64,000 bases of DNA from positions 2,108,001-2,172,000 of the forward strand of contig NZ_BNEB01000005.1 of assembly GCF_016860545.1 (NCBI RefSeq), written 5' to 3'. Shown in pieces: positions 52,513-61,008 of the stretch (the stretch's first letter is position 1; the number at the start of each line of letters is the position of its first letter). Source of the DNA: Streptomyces asoensis (lineage in GTDB: Bacteria > Actinomycetota > Actinomycetes > Streptomycetales > Streptomycetaceae). The translations under genes and the position numbers were made by a program. The notes under the pieces were generated by a model, which saw nothing but the letters and a program-made list of their open reading frames with translations, was not told where the DNA came from and ran no database searches.

Positions 52513-55374
52513 TCAGTACGTCGGCAGGGTTCTCGGGCCGAGGTCGTCGCGGGCCGGCGGGGGTGCGAGGCGGACGGAGGCGCCGAGGACGCTCAGCCCG
52601 TGCCGGGCGACGACGACCGGCTCCAGGGTGACCGCGACGACCTCGGGATGGTCGTCGACCAGCCGGGACACCCGCAGCAGCAGCTCCTCCAGCGCGGCGG
52701 TGTCGACGGGGGTCGAACCGCGCCAGCCGAAGAGGAGCGGCGCGGTCCTGATGGACCGGATCAGCGAGGTGGCGTCCCGGTCGGTGACGGGGACCAGCCG
52801 GTGCGCCATGTCGCCGAGCAGCTGCGAGGCGGCTCCGGCGAGCCCGAAGGACAGGACGGCGCCGGCCGCGGGGTCGATGACCGCGCGGACGACCGTGTCG
52901 ACCCCGCGCGGGGCCATGGCCTGCACGACGGGGCGGATCTCCTCCGGCTTGCCGAACAGCTGTGTCAACTCGGCGTAGGACCGCCGCAGTTGCTCCTCGT
53001 CGGCCACGTCGAGGCGCACCCCGCCCAGGTCGGCGCGGTGCCTCAGGTGCGGGGCGGTGGCCTTGAGGGCGACGGGGTAGCCGAGGGCGCCGGCCGCCCG
53101 CGCCGCCTCGTCGGGGGCGGGCGCGGGGATCGCCCGGCGGGTGCGGATGCCGTAGCGGCCGAGCAGCTCGCACGTCTCGTCGGTGCCGAGGGTCAGGCCC
53201 TGGCCGCGCGAGAGGAGGCCGCCGATGAGTTCGGCGGCGCCCTTCTCGTCGATGTCGTCGTACTCGGGCACCTTGCCTGCGACGGCCGCCTCGCGCCGCC
53301 ACTGGGCGTACTTCACCGCCTCGGCGAGCGCGCGGACGGCGCGTTCGGCCGCGGGGTACGCCGGGATGAGGTGCGTCCCCTCGGGCGCTTCGACGGCGGG
53401 GAGCGCCGGGGGTGCGTCGTCCGGGGTGGCCGCCGGCTGGCCGCCGGGAGCGCCCGGACGGGTCGGGTCCGGGGTGTCGGTACGCGCGTGTGCGGCCGTC
53501 CCGGAGCGCGGCGCCGTGCTCGTCGCGGCGGACAGCGCGGTCGCGAGGCCGCCGAGCTCCACGTGGACGACGAGCACCGGCTTGCCGGGGGCTGCGGCCG
53601 CGGCCGACCGCAGGGCCTGGGCGAGCTCCGCGTCCCCGGGCGACCGCTCCCCGATCGCCGGGATCGCCGTCACGACCACGGCGTCGCAGGTCTCGTCGGC
53701 CAGCGCCCGGGCCAGCGCCGCGTGGAAGTCCTGCGCGGAGGCCTCGGTGGTGAGGTCCAGCGGCGGCAGTGGGCGCAGCCCCTCCGAGAGGCAGGCGTCG
53801 TACGTCAGCAGGCCCAGCGACTCGGAGTTGCCGAGGATCGCCACCCGCGGTCCCGTCGGCAGCGGCTGGCGGGCGAGCAGGAGGCCCGCGTCGACCAGTT
53901 CGGTGATGGTGTCGACGCGGATGACTCCGGCCTGCCGCAGCAGCGCCGACACCGTCGCGTGCGGCAGCCGCGTCGCCCGGACGGCGTGTCCCTGCGGGGC
54001 CGATCCCGCGCCCTGGACGACGACGAGGGGCTTGGCGGCCGCCGTACGCCGTGCGAGGCGGGTGAACTTGCGCGGGTTGCCGATGGACTCCAGGTACATG
54101 AGGGCGACGTCGGTGTCGGGGTCGTCGTACCAGTACTGGAGGACGTCGTTGCCCGAGACGTCCGCGCGGTTGCCGGAGGAGACGAAGGTCGAGACGCCGG
54201 TGACCCCGGTGACTCCTCCGCCGCGCCGGTGCAGGCGGGACAGCAGGGCGATGCCGATGGCGCCGGACTGGGCGAACAGGCCGATCCGGCCGGGCCTCGG
54301 CATCTCCGGGGCGAGCGAGGCGTTGAGCCGCACGTCCGGGGAGGTGTTGATGACGCCGAAGGCGTTGGGTCCGATGATCCGCATGCCGTACGCGCGCGCG
54401 TGGCGGACGAGTTCGCGCTGGCGCTCCCGTCCGTCCGGCCCGCTCTCCGCGTATCCGGCGGACAGGACGACGAGTCCCTGCACGCCGTGTTCGCCGCACT
54501 CGGCGACCGCCTCGGGCACCTGCTCCGCCGGGACGGCGAGGACCGCGAGGTCGACGGGTGCCGCGATGTCGCGCACCGAGCGGTGGGCGGGCACCCCGTC
54601 CAGTTCCTTCAGGTCCTCGGGGAACGCCTTGTTCACGGCGTACAGCGGCCCGGTGAATCCGGCGTCGCGCAGATTGCCGAGGACGCTGCGGCCGACGCCG
54701 CCGGGGGTGCGTCCGGTACCGACGACGGCGACGGACCCGGGTGCCAGCAGCCGTCGTACGGAGTGGGCCTCGGCGCGCTGTTCCCGCGCGCGCTGCACGG
54801 CGAGGGAGCGCTCGGTGGGTTCGAGGCCGAACTCCAGGTGCACGACGCCGTCCTCGAAGCTGCGCTTCTGGGTGTAGCCGGCGTCGGTGAACACCTTGAT
54901 CATCTTGGTGTTGGCGGGGAGCACCTCGGCCGCGAACCGGCGGATGCCGCGCTCGCGCGCCACGGCGGCGATGTGTTCCAGCAGCGTGGAGGCGACGCCG
55001 CGGCCCTGGTGGGCGTCCTGGACGAGGAAGGCGACCTCGGCCTCGTCGGCCGGTGCGGGGGCCGCCATGCCGTCGGCACCAATGCGGTCATAGCGTACGG
55101 TGGCGATGAACTCGCCGCCGACCGTGGCCGCGAGTCCCACCCTGTCCACAAAGTCGTGGTGCGTGAAGCGGTGGACGTCCTTGGCGGACAGTCGCGGGTA
55201 GGGCGCGAAGAAGCGGTAGTACTTCGACTCGTCCGAGACCTGCTCGTAGAAGCTGACCAGACGCTCGGCGTCATCGACGGTGATGGGGCGGATGCGTGCG
55301 GTGCCGCCGTCGCGCAGCACCACGTCGGCCTCCCAGTGGGCGGGGTACTCGTGGCGGTCCGACGCGCTCTGCAT
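52513..55374 (-). CDS. GNAT/acyl-CoA synthetase (NDP-forming-type) protein acetyltransferase, PatA-like
   Basis: A 953-residue fusion. An N-terminal GNAT acetyltransferase (about 15-170; acetyl-CoA loop VQDAHQGRGVASTLL) is followed by the CoA-binding ACD subdomain (LLAPGSVAVVGTGRTPGGVGRSVLGNL), a ligase-CoA domain with the His-containing segment RLPHATVSALLRQAGV, a Pro/Ala/Thr-rich linker near 640-690, and a C-terminal ATP-grasp domain (LLGRYGIRTRRAIPAPAPDEA...GYPVALKATAPHLRHRADLGGV). Most Pat enzymes have the GNAT at the C terminus; the N-terminal order is that of S. lividans PatA, which acetylates and silences acetoacetyl-CoA synthetase. ATG 55374. It probably adjusts acyl-CoA synthetase activity by lysine acetylation. 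Confidence 0.9.
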   Translation of the reverse strand: MQSASDRHEYPAHWEADVVLRDGGTARIRPITVDDAERLVSFYEQVSDESKYYRFFAPYPRLSAKDVHRFTHHDFVDRVGLAATVGGEFIATVRYDRIGADGMAAPAPADEAEVAFLVQDAHQGRGVASTLLEHIAAVARERGIRRFAAEVLPANTKMIKVFTDAGYTQKRSFEDGVVHLEFGLEPTERSLAVQRAREQRAEAHSVRRLLAPGSVAVVGTGRTPGGVGRSVLGNLRDAGFTGPLYAVNKAFPEDLKELDGVPAHRSVRDIAAPVDLAVLAVPAEQVPEAVAECGEHGVQGLVVLSAGYAESGPDGRERQRELVRHARAYGMRIIGPNAFGVINTSPDVRLNASLAPEMPRPGRIGLFAQSGAIGIALLSRLHRRGGGVTGVTGVSTFVSSGNRADVSGNDVLQYWYDDPDTDVALMYLESIGNPRKFTRLARRTAAAKPLVVVQGAGSAPQGHAVRATRLPHATVSALLRQAGVIRVDTITELVDAGLLLARQPLPTGPRVAILGNSESLGLLTYDACLSEGLRPLPPLDLTTEASAQDFHAALARALADETCDAVVVTAIPAIGERSPGDAELAQALRSAAAAAPGKPVLVVHVELGGLATALSAATSTAPRSGTAAHARTDTPDPTRPGAPGGQPAATPDDAPPALPAVEAPEGTHLIPAYPAAERAVRALAEAVKYAQWRREAAVAGKVPEYDDIDEKGAAELIGGLLSRGQGLTLGTDETCELLGRYGIRTRRAIPAPAPDEAARAAGALGYPVALKATAPHLRHRADLGGVRLDVADEEQLRRSYAELTQLFGKPEEIRPVVQAMAPRGVDTVVRAVIDPAAGAVLSFGLAGAASQLLGDMAHRLVPVTDRDATSLIRSIRTAPLLFGWRGSTPVDTAALEELLLRVSRLVDDHPEVVAVTLEPVVVARHGLSVLGASVRLAPPPARDDLGPRTLPTY

Positions 55375-55511
55375 GGGCCCCAGAGTACGGCTCGCGTACG
55401 ACAACGGCGCGAGGCAGTCTGTGGAGGACGGAAGCCGGATCGAGGCCGCGATCCGGCGACCACGCCGGGAGGGCGACACAGCCCCTCCCTCATACGCTTC
55501 GCGTGTGGAAC

Positions 55512-55527
55512 ACTGGTCTAGACAACC
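55512..55527. promoter_or_regulatory. dre site (DasR operator) upstream of ptsH
   Basis: ACTGGTCTAGACAACC matches the DasR-responsive element consensus (ACTGGTCTAGACCACT) at nearly all positions and ends 23 bp before the ptsH start, the placement reported for ptsH in S. coelicolor. DasR represses and is released by glucosamine-6-phosphate. Confidence 0.88.
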
Positions 55528-55550
55528 TGAACACTGAAGGGCAGCATCAC

Positions 55551-55832
55551 ATGGCTGAGCGCCGCGTCAACGTCGGCTGGGCCGAGGGCCTCCACGCCCG
55601 CCCCGCTTCCATCTTCGTCCGGGCCGCCACGGCCGCAGGTATCCCGGTGACGATCGCCAAGGCCGACGGCAACCCCGTCAACGCGGCCTCCATGCTGGCC
55701 GTCCTCGGCCTGGGCGCCCAGGGCGGCGAGGAGATCGTCCTGGCCTCCGAGGCCGACGGCGCCGACGCCGCCCTCGACCGGCTGGCGAAGCTGGTCGCCG
55801 AGGGGCTCGAGGAGCTTCCCGAGACCGTCTGA
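55551..55832 (+). CDS. ptsH: HPr phosphocarrier protein of the PTS
   Basis: A 93-residue HPr. It passes phosphate from enzyme I to sugar-specific enzymes II. Catalytic His15 is in EGLHARPAS. The regulatory Ser equivalent is Ser47 in NAASMLAVLGLGAQGGEE. ATG 55551 has GAAGGG about 10 bases upstream. The promoter carries a dre site, so expression should be induced by N-acetylglucosamine/chitin signals. The ptsI and crr genes are not nearby. It is followed by a strong bidirectional terminator. Confidence 0.96.
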   Translation: MAERRVNVGWAEGLHARPASIFVRAATAAGIPVTIAKADGNPVNAASMLAVLGLGAQGGEEIVLASEADGADAALDRLAKLVAEGLEELPETV

Positions 55833-55880
55833 CCGACGGACGTGATGCCCGGCGCCGCTCAGGCGTCGCGCGCATCCCGA

Positions 55881-55910
55881 AGGGCTCGCCCGAATTGCCG
55901 GGCGAGCCCT
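55881..55910. terminator. bidirectional terminator between ptsH and the GntR gene
   Basis: AGGGCTCGCCCG (55881-55892) and CGGGCGAGCCCT (55899-55910) are exact complements, loop AATTGC, followed by TCTTAATT. A classic intrinsic-type terminator between convergent genes. Confidence 0.9.
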
Positions 55911-55993
55911 TCTTAATTCCCGCTCCGATTCCCCTTCGGGGCAGCAGGAATTACCCCCCGCGAATTACTCCCTCTTTGTATACGGCCCTCGTG

Positions 55994-56689
55994 TTAATTC
56001 CGCAGACCCGTCATGTTTACGGGAGGTTGCGAAGTCCTCACGCGGTCGGCGCGCTCGGATCCGCCGGAAAAGCGCAGCCGGTGCGCGGCCGTCGACCGTT
56101 CCGTGTGCAGCGAAGTGACCGCCCGGGCGCGCTCGCCGTCGCCGCGGGCCACGGCGTCCACGATCGCACCGTGCTCCGCCCAGGACTCCACGGGATCGGC
56201 CGGCGCCTCCACCGCGTACATCCAGGAGATCTTGTGGCGCAGCTGGGTGAGCATCGACGTCAGGGCGTGGCTCCCCGAGGACTGGGCGAGGGTCTCGTGG
56301 AACCAGCCCCCCAGAGAGCGCAGGTCGTCGCTGTTGCCACGTCTGGCCCGCTCCTGGCCCAGCCGGACGAGGCCGCGCAGCACCTTCAGATGGGCCTCGG
56401 TGCGGCGCTGTGCGGCCCGGGCGGCGCCGAGCGGCTCCAGGAGCATCCGCATCTCCAGGAGGTCGGCGGCCTCCTGCTCGGTCGGTTCGGCGACGCACGC
56501 GCCCGCGTGCCGCCGCGTGACGACGAAGCCCTCGGCCTCCAGCGTGCGCAGCGCCTCCCGGACGGGGACACGGGAGACGCCGTAGCGGCGGGCGAGGAGT
56601 TCCTCCGTGAGGCGGCTGCCGCGCTCGTAGACGCCCGCGACGATGTCGTCCCGAACGGCCGTGCACACCGAGTGCGCCGGAATACGCAT
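55994..56689 (-). CDS. GntR-family (FCD domain) transcriptional regulator
   Basis: A 231-residue FadR-subfamily regulator. N-terminal winged helix (residues 8-70): VRDDIVAGVYERGSRLTEELLARRYGVSRVPVREALRTLEAEGFVVTRRHAGACV. The FCD ligand-binding domain (about 80-205) includes DLLEMRMLLEPLGAARAA and HGAIVDAVARGDGERARAVTSLHTERS, with histidines that typically bind a metal and a carboxylate ligand. The C-terminal tail is basic. ATG 56689 has GGAGG upstream. It stands alone, so the target is unknown; its own promoter (56690-56830) is AT-rich. Confidence 0.9.
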   Translation of the reverse strand: MRIPAHSVCTAVRDDIVAGVYERGSRLTEELLARRYGVSRVPVREALRTLEAEGFVVTRRHAGACVAEPTEQEAADLLEMRMLLEPLGAARAAQRRTEAHLKVLRGLVRLGQERARRGNSDDLRSLGGWFHETLAQSSGSHALTSMLTQLRHKISWMYAVEAPADPVESWAEHGAIVDAVARGDGERARAVTSLHTERSTAAHRLRFSGGSERADRVRTSQPPVNMTGLRN

Positions 56690-56831
56690 GACGGACCTCC
56701 GCCTTAATCCCCGTGAAACGTCGACGATTGACGTGTGTTCCGTGACTCTATTGCAATGCGCGGGAATTTCCGATGGCGGGCCGGAATCCAGGGATATTTT
56801 TTGGACAGCGGTGCCCCGTAAACGACGAAAA

Positions 56832-56851
56832 CCCCGGCCGGGTGGCCGGGG
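56832..56851. terminator. M23 peptidase terminator
   Basis: CCCCGGCC (56832-56839) and GGCCGGGG (56844-56851) form a stem that, in the minus-strand direction, is followed by TTTTCGTCG. This is an intrinsic terminator just past the M23 gene. Confidence 0.8.
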
Positions 56852-56876
56852 CGGGACGATCCGTCGTCGCGGAGCG

Positions 56877-57620
56877 TCAGACGTTCACGCCGTGGTTGCG
56901 CAGATAGGCGACCGGGTCGATGTCCGAGCCGTACTCCGCCGTCGTGCGAGCCTCGAAGTGCAGATGCGGGCCGGTGACGTTGCCGGTCGCGCCGGACAGG
57001 CCGATCCGCCGGCCGGGGGTGACCTGCTGGCCCACCGACACCTCGATGGACGACAGGTGACCGTACTGGGTGTACGTCCCGTCGTTCATCTTGATGACGA
57101 TCTGGTTGCCGTAGGACCCGCCCCAGCCTGCCTCGACCACAGTGCCGGAGCCGACCGCGTGCACGGAGGTACCGCTCGCGGCGTGGAAGTCGATGCCGGT
57201 GTGGCTGCCGGAGGACCACAGCGAGCTGCTGGCCTGGTAGCCGGTGGAGACGTAGGAGCCGGTGATCGGCGACACGAAGGTGTTGAGGAGCTTGCGCTCG
57301 GCCTCACGGGCGGCACGCACGCGTGCGGCGCGCTCCTCCACGGCCTTCTTGGCGGCGGCCTGCCGGGCGGCCTCCTCGAAGGCGGCCTGCTTCTGCACGG
57401 CGACCTGGTCGTCGATCTGGTCGACGACGGACTCGCCGGCGGCGACGACGGGGATCAGCCCGGTCTGCTCGGGGGTGGGCTCGGCGGCGAAGGCCGGTGT
57501 GGAGGCGACGGTGGCCATGACACCGGTGGTGGTGAGCGCCGCGATGCCCGCCGCGCGGACGGTGCCGCGCTGCGTCCGGCCGGGCCGACGGTGCTTCCCG
57601 GTGGCGCAGGTGAACGCCAT
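56877..57620 (-). CDS. secreted M23-family cell-wall endopeptidase under c-di-AMP control
   Basis: A 247-residue exported peptidase. The signal sequence ends near AFA|AEPTPEQ (residue about 45). A coiled segment with KQAAFEEAARQAAAKKAVEERAARVRAAREAE follows, then the LytM/M23 domain with SSGSHTGIDFHAASGTSVHAVGSGTVVEAG and the HxH motif in GPHLHFEART. It would cut peptidoglycan stem peptides in growth or septum separation. ATG 57620 lies 16 bp after a ydaO/yuaA-type riboswitch, so expression depends on c-di-AMP, the same second messenger that controls potassium importers in other Gram-positives. Confidence 0.9.
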   Translation of the reverse strand: MAFTCATGKHRRPGRTQRGTVRAAGIAALTTTGVMATVASTPAFAAEPTPEQTGLIPVVAAGESVVDQIDDQVAVQKQAAFEEAARQAAAKKAVEERAARVRAAREAERKLLNTFVSPITGSYVSTGYQASSSLWSSGSHTGIDFHAASGTSVHAVGSGTVVEAGWGGSYGNQIVIKMNDGTYTQYGHLSSIEVSVGQQVTPGRRIGLSGATGNVTGPHLHFEARTTAEYGSDIDPVAYLRNHGVNV

Positions 57621-57635
57621 GAAGTTGGGGGTGTC

Positions 57636-57800
57636 CTTTCCTTCCCTCTCGCCTACCGGGTTAGCTGACGGGTTCGGAGCAGGAAGGTCTCCTACGGGCA
57701 CCCTCGCCTCACGCGCGGGCGTCCGATTCACCCCAGGGACTTCACAAGTGGGTCCCCGGCTCCCCTGGCTCGCGCCGTACGGGGACTCGGCGATGACTGT
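57636..57800 (-). promoter_or_regulatory. ydaO/yuaA-type c-di-AMP riboswitch in the M23 leader
   Basis: The minus-strand leader contains the ordered conserved blocks of the actinobacterial ydaO element: GAGCCGGGGACCCAC (57762-57748), GGGGTGAATCGG (57734-57723), GTAGGAGACCTTCCTGC in the middle, and GAACCCGTCAGCTAACC (57675-57659), followed by the GGAAGGA switching stretch and the ATG 16 bases later. Elements of this kind turn off cell-wall hydrolase genes when c-di-AMP is high. Boundaries are approximate. Confidence 0.9.
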
Positions 57801-57945
57801 CCGGTGCCGCGGCTGCGGCGCACTGCCTGACGAACAGTCCGGATGACGCTAAGCGGCGCGGGTTTCGATCCTCAAACGAATCCCCGGTTTTGTAGCGCAT
57901 CCCACAGGGCAGACGGCGCCCTCCGTCTCAATTCGGACATGCGAA

Positions 57946-57976
57946 GGCCCTGGTGACGCTTTCGCCGACCAGGGCC
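57946..57976. terminator. terminator after the M16 operon
   Basis: GGCCCTGGT (57946-57954) and ACCAGGGCC (57968-57976) are exact complements with a 13-base loop, 28 bp downstream of the minus-strand M16 genes. Confidence 0.8.
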
Positions 57977-58003
57977 CCTGCACGCGCGCGTCGTTGGCGG
58001 GAG

Positions 58004-59392
58004 CTACTCCGCGGGCACGACCTTCACCTCGCCGATGCCGAGCGCCTCGACGGGCTCCTTGATCTGGGCGGCGTCACCCACGAGGACGGTCACGAGCCGG
58101 TCCACCGGGAAGGCGTTCACTGCCGCCGCGGTGGCCTCCACCGTGCCGGTGGAGGCGAGCTGCTGATACAGCGTGGCCTGGAAGTCGTCGGGCAGGTGCT
58201 GCTCGACCTGGTCGGCCAGCGTGGCCGCGACGGCCGCCGCGGTCTCGAACTTCAGCGGCGCCACACCGACCAGGTTCTGCACGGCGACGTCGCGCTCGGC
58301 GTCCGTCAGCCCCTCGGCGGCGAGGGTGCGCAGCACCTTCCACAGGTCGTCCAGGGCGGGACCGGTGTTCGGGGTGTCGACCGAGCCGCTGATGGCGAGC
58401 ATCGCCGCGCCCGAGCCGTCCGCGGCGGACCGCAGGACCTGCCCGAACGCGCGGACGCCGTAGGTGTAGCCCTTCTCCTCGCGCAGGACGCGGTCCAGCC
58501 GGGAGGTGAGGGTGCCGCCGAGGCAGTACGTGCCGAGGACCTGCGCGGGCCACACGCGGTCGTGCCGGTCGGCGCCGATCCGGCCGATCAGCAACTGCGT
58601 CTGGACGGCGCCGGGCCGGTCCACGATGACGACGCGGCCGGTGTCGTCGGCGGTCACCGGCGGCACGGGCCGCGGCTCGGCCGAGGAGCCCGTCCAGGCG
58701 CCCAGGGTGTCGCCGAGAAGCTCTTCCAGGTCGACGCCGGTGAGGTCGCCGACGACCACGGCGGTGGCCGTGGCCGGGCGGACGTGCCGCTCGTGGAAGG
58801 CGCGCACGGCGGCGGAGTCGATCTTCTCGACCGTGTCGGCGGTGCCCTGCCGCGGCCGGGACATGCGCGAGCCGGCCGGGAACAGCTCCTTGGAGAGCTC
58901 CTTCGCGGCGCGCCGCGAAGGGTTGGCCAGCTCGTGCGGGATCTCGTCCAGGCGGTTGCGGACGAGGCGCTCGATCTCGCTGTCGGCGAAGGCGGGCGCC
59001 CGCAGCGCGTCGGCGAGCAGGCCGAGGCCCTTGGGCAGACGCGAGGCCGGCACCTCGAGGCTCAGCCGGACGCCGGGGTGGTCCGCGTGCGCGTCCAGCG
59101 TGGCGCCGCAGCGCTCCAGTTCGGCCGCGAACTCCTCGGCGGAGTGCTTGTCGGTGCCCTCCGAGAACGCGCGCGCCATGATCGTGGCGACGCCGTCAAG
59201 GCCCGCCGGTTCGGCGTCCAGGGGCGCGTCGAGGAGGATCTCGACGGCGACGACCTGCTGGCCGGGCCGGTGGCAGTGCAGCACGGTCAGGCCGTTGGCC
59301 AGCGCGGCGCGCTCGGGCGCCGGGAAGGCCCACGGCTTGGCCTCGCCCGCCCGGGGCTGGGGGTGGAAGTCCATCGTGGCGAGCTCGGTCAC
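58004..59392 (-). CDS. M16-family peptidase-like protein lacking the zinc motif
   Basis: A 462-residue M16 (insulysin/PQQL) protein. Alpha/beta M16 repeats are evident: ALANGLTVLHCHRPGQQVVAVEILLDAPLDAEPAGLDGVATIMARAFSEGTDKHSAEEFAAELE, where the active-site HxxEH is missing (RAFSEGTDKH), and a second half with QTQLLIGRIG, TYCLGGTLTSRLDRVLREEKGYTYGVRAF. Non-catalytic M16 subunits normally pair with a catalytic one, and the preceding gene (GTGA overlap) is the catalytic form. Together they could degrade small peptides or signal fragments. Confidence 0.9.
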   Translation of the reverse strand: MTELATMDFHPQPRAGEAKPWAFPAPERAALANGLTVLHCHRPGQQVVAVEILLDAPLDAEPAGLDGVATIMARAFSEGTDKHSAEEFAAELERCGATLDAHADHPGVRLSLEVPASRLPKGLGLLADALRAPAFADSEIERLVRNRLDEIPHELANPSRRAAKELSKELFPAGSRMSRPRQGTADTVEKIDSAAVRAFHERHVRPATATAVVVGDLTGVDLEELLGDTLGAWTGSSAEPRPVPPVTADDTGRVVIVDRPGAVQTQLLIGRIGADRHDRVWPAQVLGTYCLGGTLTSRLDRVLREEKGYTYGVRAFGQVLRSAADGSGAAMLAISGSVDTPNTGPALDDLWKVLRTLAAEGLTDAERDVAVQNLVGVAPLKFETAAAVAATLADQVEQHLPDDFQATLYQQLASTGTVEATAAAVNAFPVDRLVTVLVGDAAQIKEPVEALGIGEVKVVPAE

Positions 59393-60738
59393 CGGGCCGC
59401 CTCCTCGTTCTCGTCCTGGTCGGCGGGGGCTTCGGCGGCGGTCGGCTCATAGACGAGCACCGCGCGGTTGTCGGGGCGCAGGCGGGCCTTGGCGATCTCC
59501 CGCACCTCCTCGGGCGTCACCTCCAGCACACGCTGGACGGCGGTGAGGGCGAGCTGCGGGTCGCCGAACAGGACGGCGAACCGGCACAGTTCGTCGGCGC
59601 GGCCGGCGACCGTGCCGAGCCGGTCGAGCCACTCGCGCTCCAACTGCGCCTGGGCGCGCTCCATTTCCTCGTCCGTGGGGCCGTCCTCGGCGAACCGGGC
59701 GAGCTCCTCGTCGATGGCCGCCTCGATGACGGGCACCTCGACGTCGCCGGACGTCTTCACGTCCAGCCAGCCCAGGGAGGGCGCTCCGGCGAGCCGCAGC
59801 AGGCCGAAGCCGGCCGCCACGGCCGTACGGTCACGGCGCACCAGCCGGTTGTAGAGACGGGACGACTCGCCGCCGCCGAGGACGGTGAGGGCCAGGTCCA
59901 CGGCGTCGCACGCACGCGTGCCGTCCTCGGGCAGGCGGTAGGCGGCCATCAGGGCACGGGCCGGGACCTCCTCCTCGACGACCTCGCGCAGCTCCTCGCC
60001 GATGACGTCGGGCAGCCCGCCGTCGCGCGGCGCGGGCTTGCCGTCGTGGCCGGGGATGGAGCCGAAGTACTTCTCCACCCAGGCGAGGGTCTGCTCCGGG
60101 TCAATGTCGCCGACCACGGACAGGACGGCGTTGTTGGGCGCGTAGTACGTGCGGAAGAACGCGCGCGCGTCCTCCAGCGTCGCCGCGTCCAGGTCGGCCA
60201 TCGAACCGATCGGCGTGTGGTGGTAGGGGTGGCCCTCCGGGTAGGCGAGGGCCGTCAGCTTCTCGAAGGCCGTGCCGTAGGGGACGTTGTCGTAGCGCTG
60301 GCGGCGCTCGTTCTTGACGACGTCGCGCTGGTTCTCCATCGACTCGTCGTCGAGCGCGGTGAGCAGCGAGCCCATGCGGTCGGCCTCCAGCCAGAGGGCG
60401 AGCTCCAGCTGGTGGGCGGGCATGGTCTCGAAGTAGTTCGTGCGCTCGAAGCTGGTGGTGCCGTTGAGGGACCCGCCCGCGCCCTGGACCAGCTCGAAGT
60501 GGCCGTTGCCCTTGACCTGGCCGGAGCCCTGGAACATCAGGTGCTCGAAAAGGTGAGCCAGCCCGGTGCGCCCCTTGACTTCATGGCGCGAGCCGACGTC
60601 GTACCAGAGGCACACCGCCGCGACGGGGGTCAGGTGGTCCTCCGAGAGCACCACGCGAAGGCCGTTGGCCAGGCGGTGCTCGGTCGCTGTCAGGCCCCCG
60701 GAGCCTGCCTGGGCTGTGGCCGTGTGACCCATGGGCAT
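59389..60738 (-). CDS. M16-family zinc peptidase, catalytic subunit
   Basis: A 449-residue M16 peptidase. The zinc motif HxxEH is His62-Leu-Phe-Glu65-His66 in GRTGLAHLFEHLMFQGSG, and the distal glutamate lies near ESMENQRDVVKNERRQRYDNVPYG. The second half carries LGGGESSRLYNRLVRRDRTAVAAGFG. ATG 60738 has GGAAGGGA upstream; an ATG at 60732 is also possible. It is the first gene of the M16 pair, divergent from parC. The biological substrate is unknown. Confidence 0.92.
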   Translation of the reverse strand: MPMGHTATAQAGSGGLTATEHRLANGLRVVLSEDHLTPVAAVCLWYDVGSRHEVKGRTGLAHLFEHLMFQGSGQVKGNGHFELVQGAGGSLNGTTSFERTNYFETMPAHQLELALWLEADRMGSLLTALDDESMENQRDVVKNERRQRYDNVPYGTAFEKLTALAYPEGHPYHHTPIGSMADLDAATLEDARAFFRTYYAPNNAVLSVVGDIDPEQTLAWVEKYFGSIPGHDGKPAPRDGGLPDVIGEELREVVEEEVPARALMAAYRLPEDGTRACDAVDLALTVLGGGESSRLYNRLVRRDRTAVAAGFGLLRLAGAPSLGWLDVKTSGDVEVPVIEAAIDEELARFAEDGPTDEEMERAQAQLEREWLDRLGTVAGRADELCRFAVLFGDPQLALTAVQRVLEVTPEEVREIAKARLRPDNRAVLVYEPTAAEAPADQDENEEAAR

Positions 60739-61008
60739 GTACGTCCCTTCCGATCGCGGACGCGGTCGTCGAAACCGCGGTTTTCCTGCCGGTCCTGCCA
60801 CTGTATGCAAGCGTGCGGACGGTCGCCGAAGTTCCCGGACGACATACGCCGAGAGCGAGATCGCGTAGCCTGCGGGCAGCCGTGGAGGAGAGACCCTCAC
60901 GTTCGGGCCGGTCGGCCGACGCCGGGTCGTCGCCCGCGCTGTCAGTGCCACGGTCCACAATGGTCCGCGTCAGATCCCGTACCACGCCCCAGCAAGGAGC
61001 CGGCAGCG

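Noticed and set aside
52315..55521. A 1068-codon open frame antisense to the PatA-like gene
   Set aside because: It mirrors the real gene on the other strand, is rich in Arg/Gly/Val, has no recognisable domain, and the opposite strand carries GNAT and ATP-grasp motifs. The same applies to long antisense frames over kdpD (29106-31856), parC (60970-62673), arcA/arcB (873-3285) and pnkp (5507-8218).
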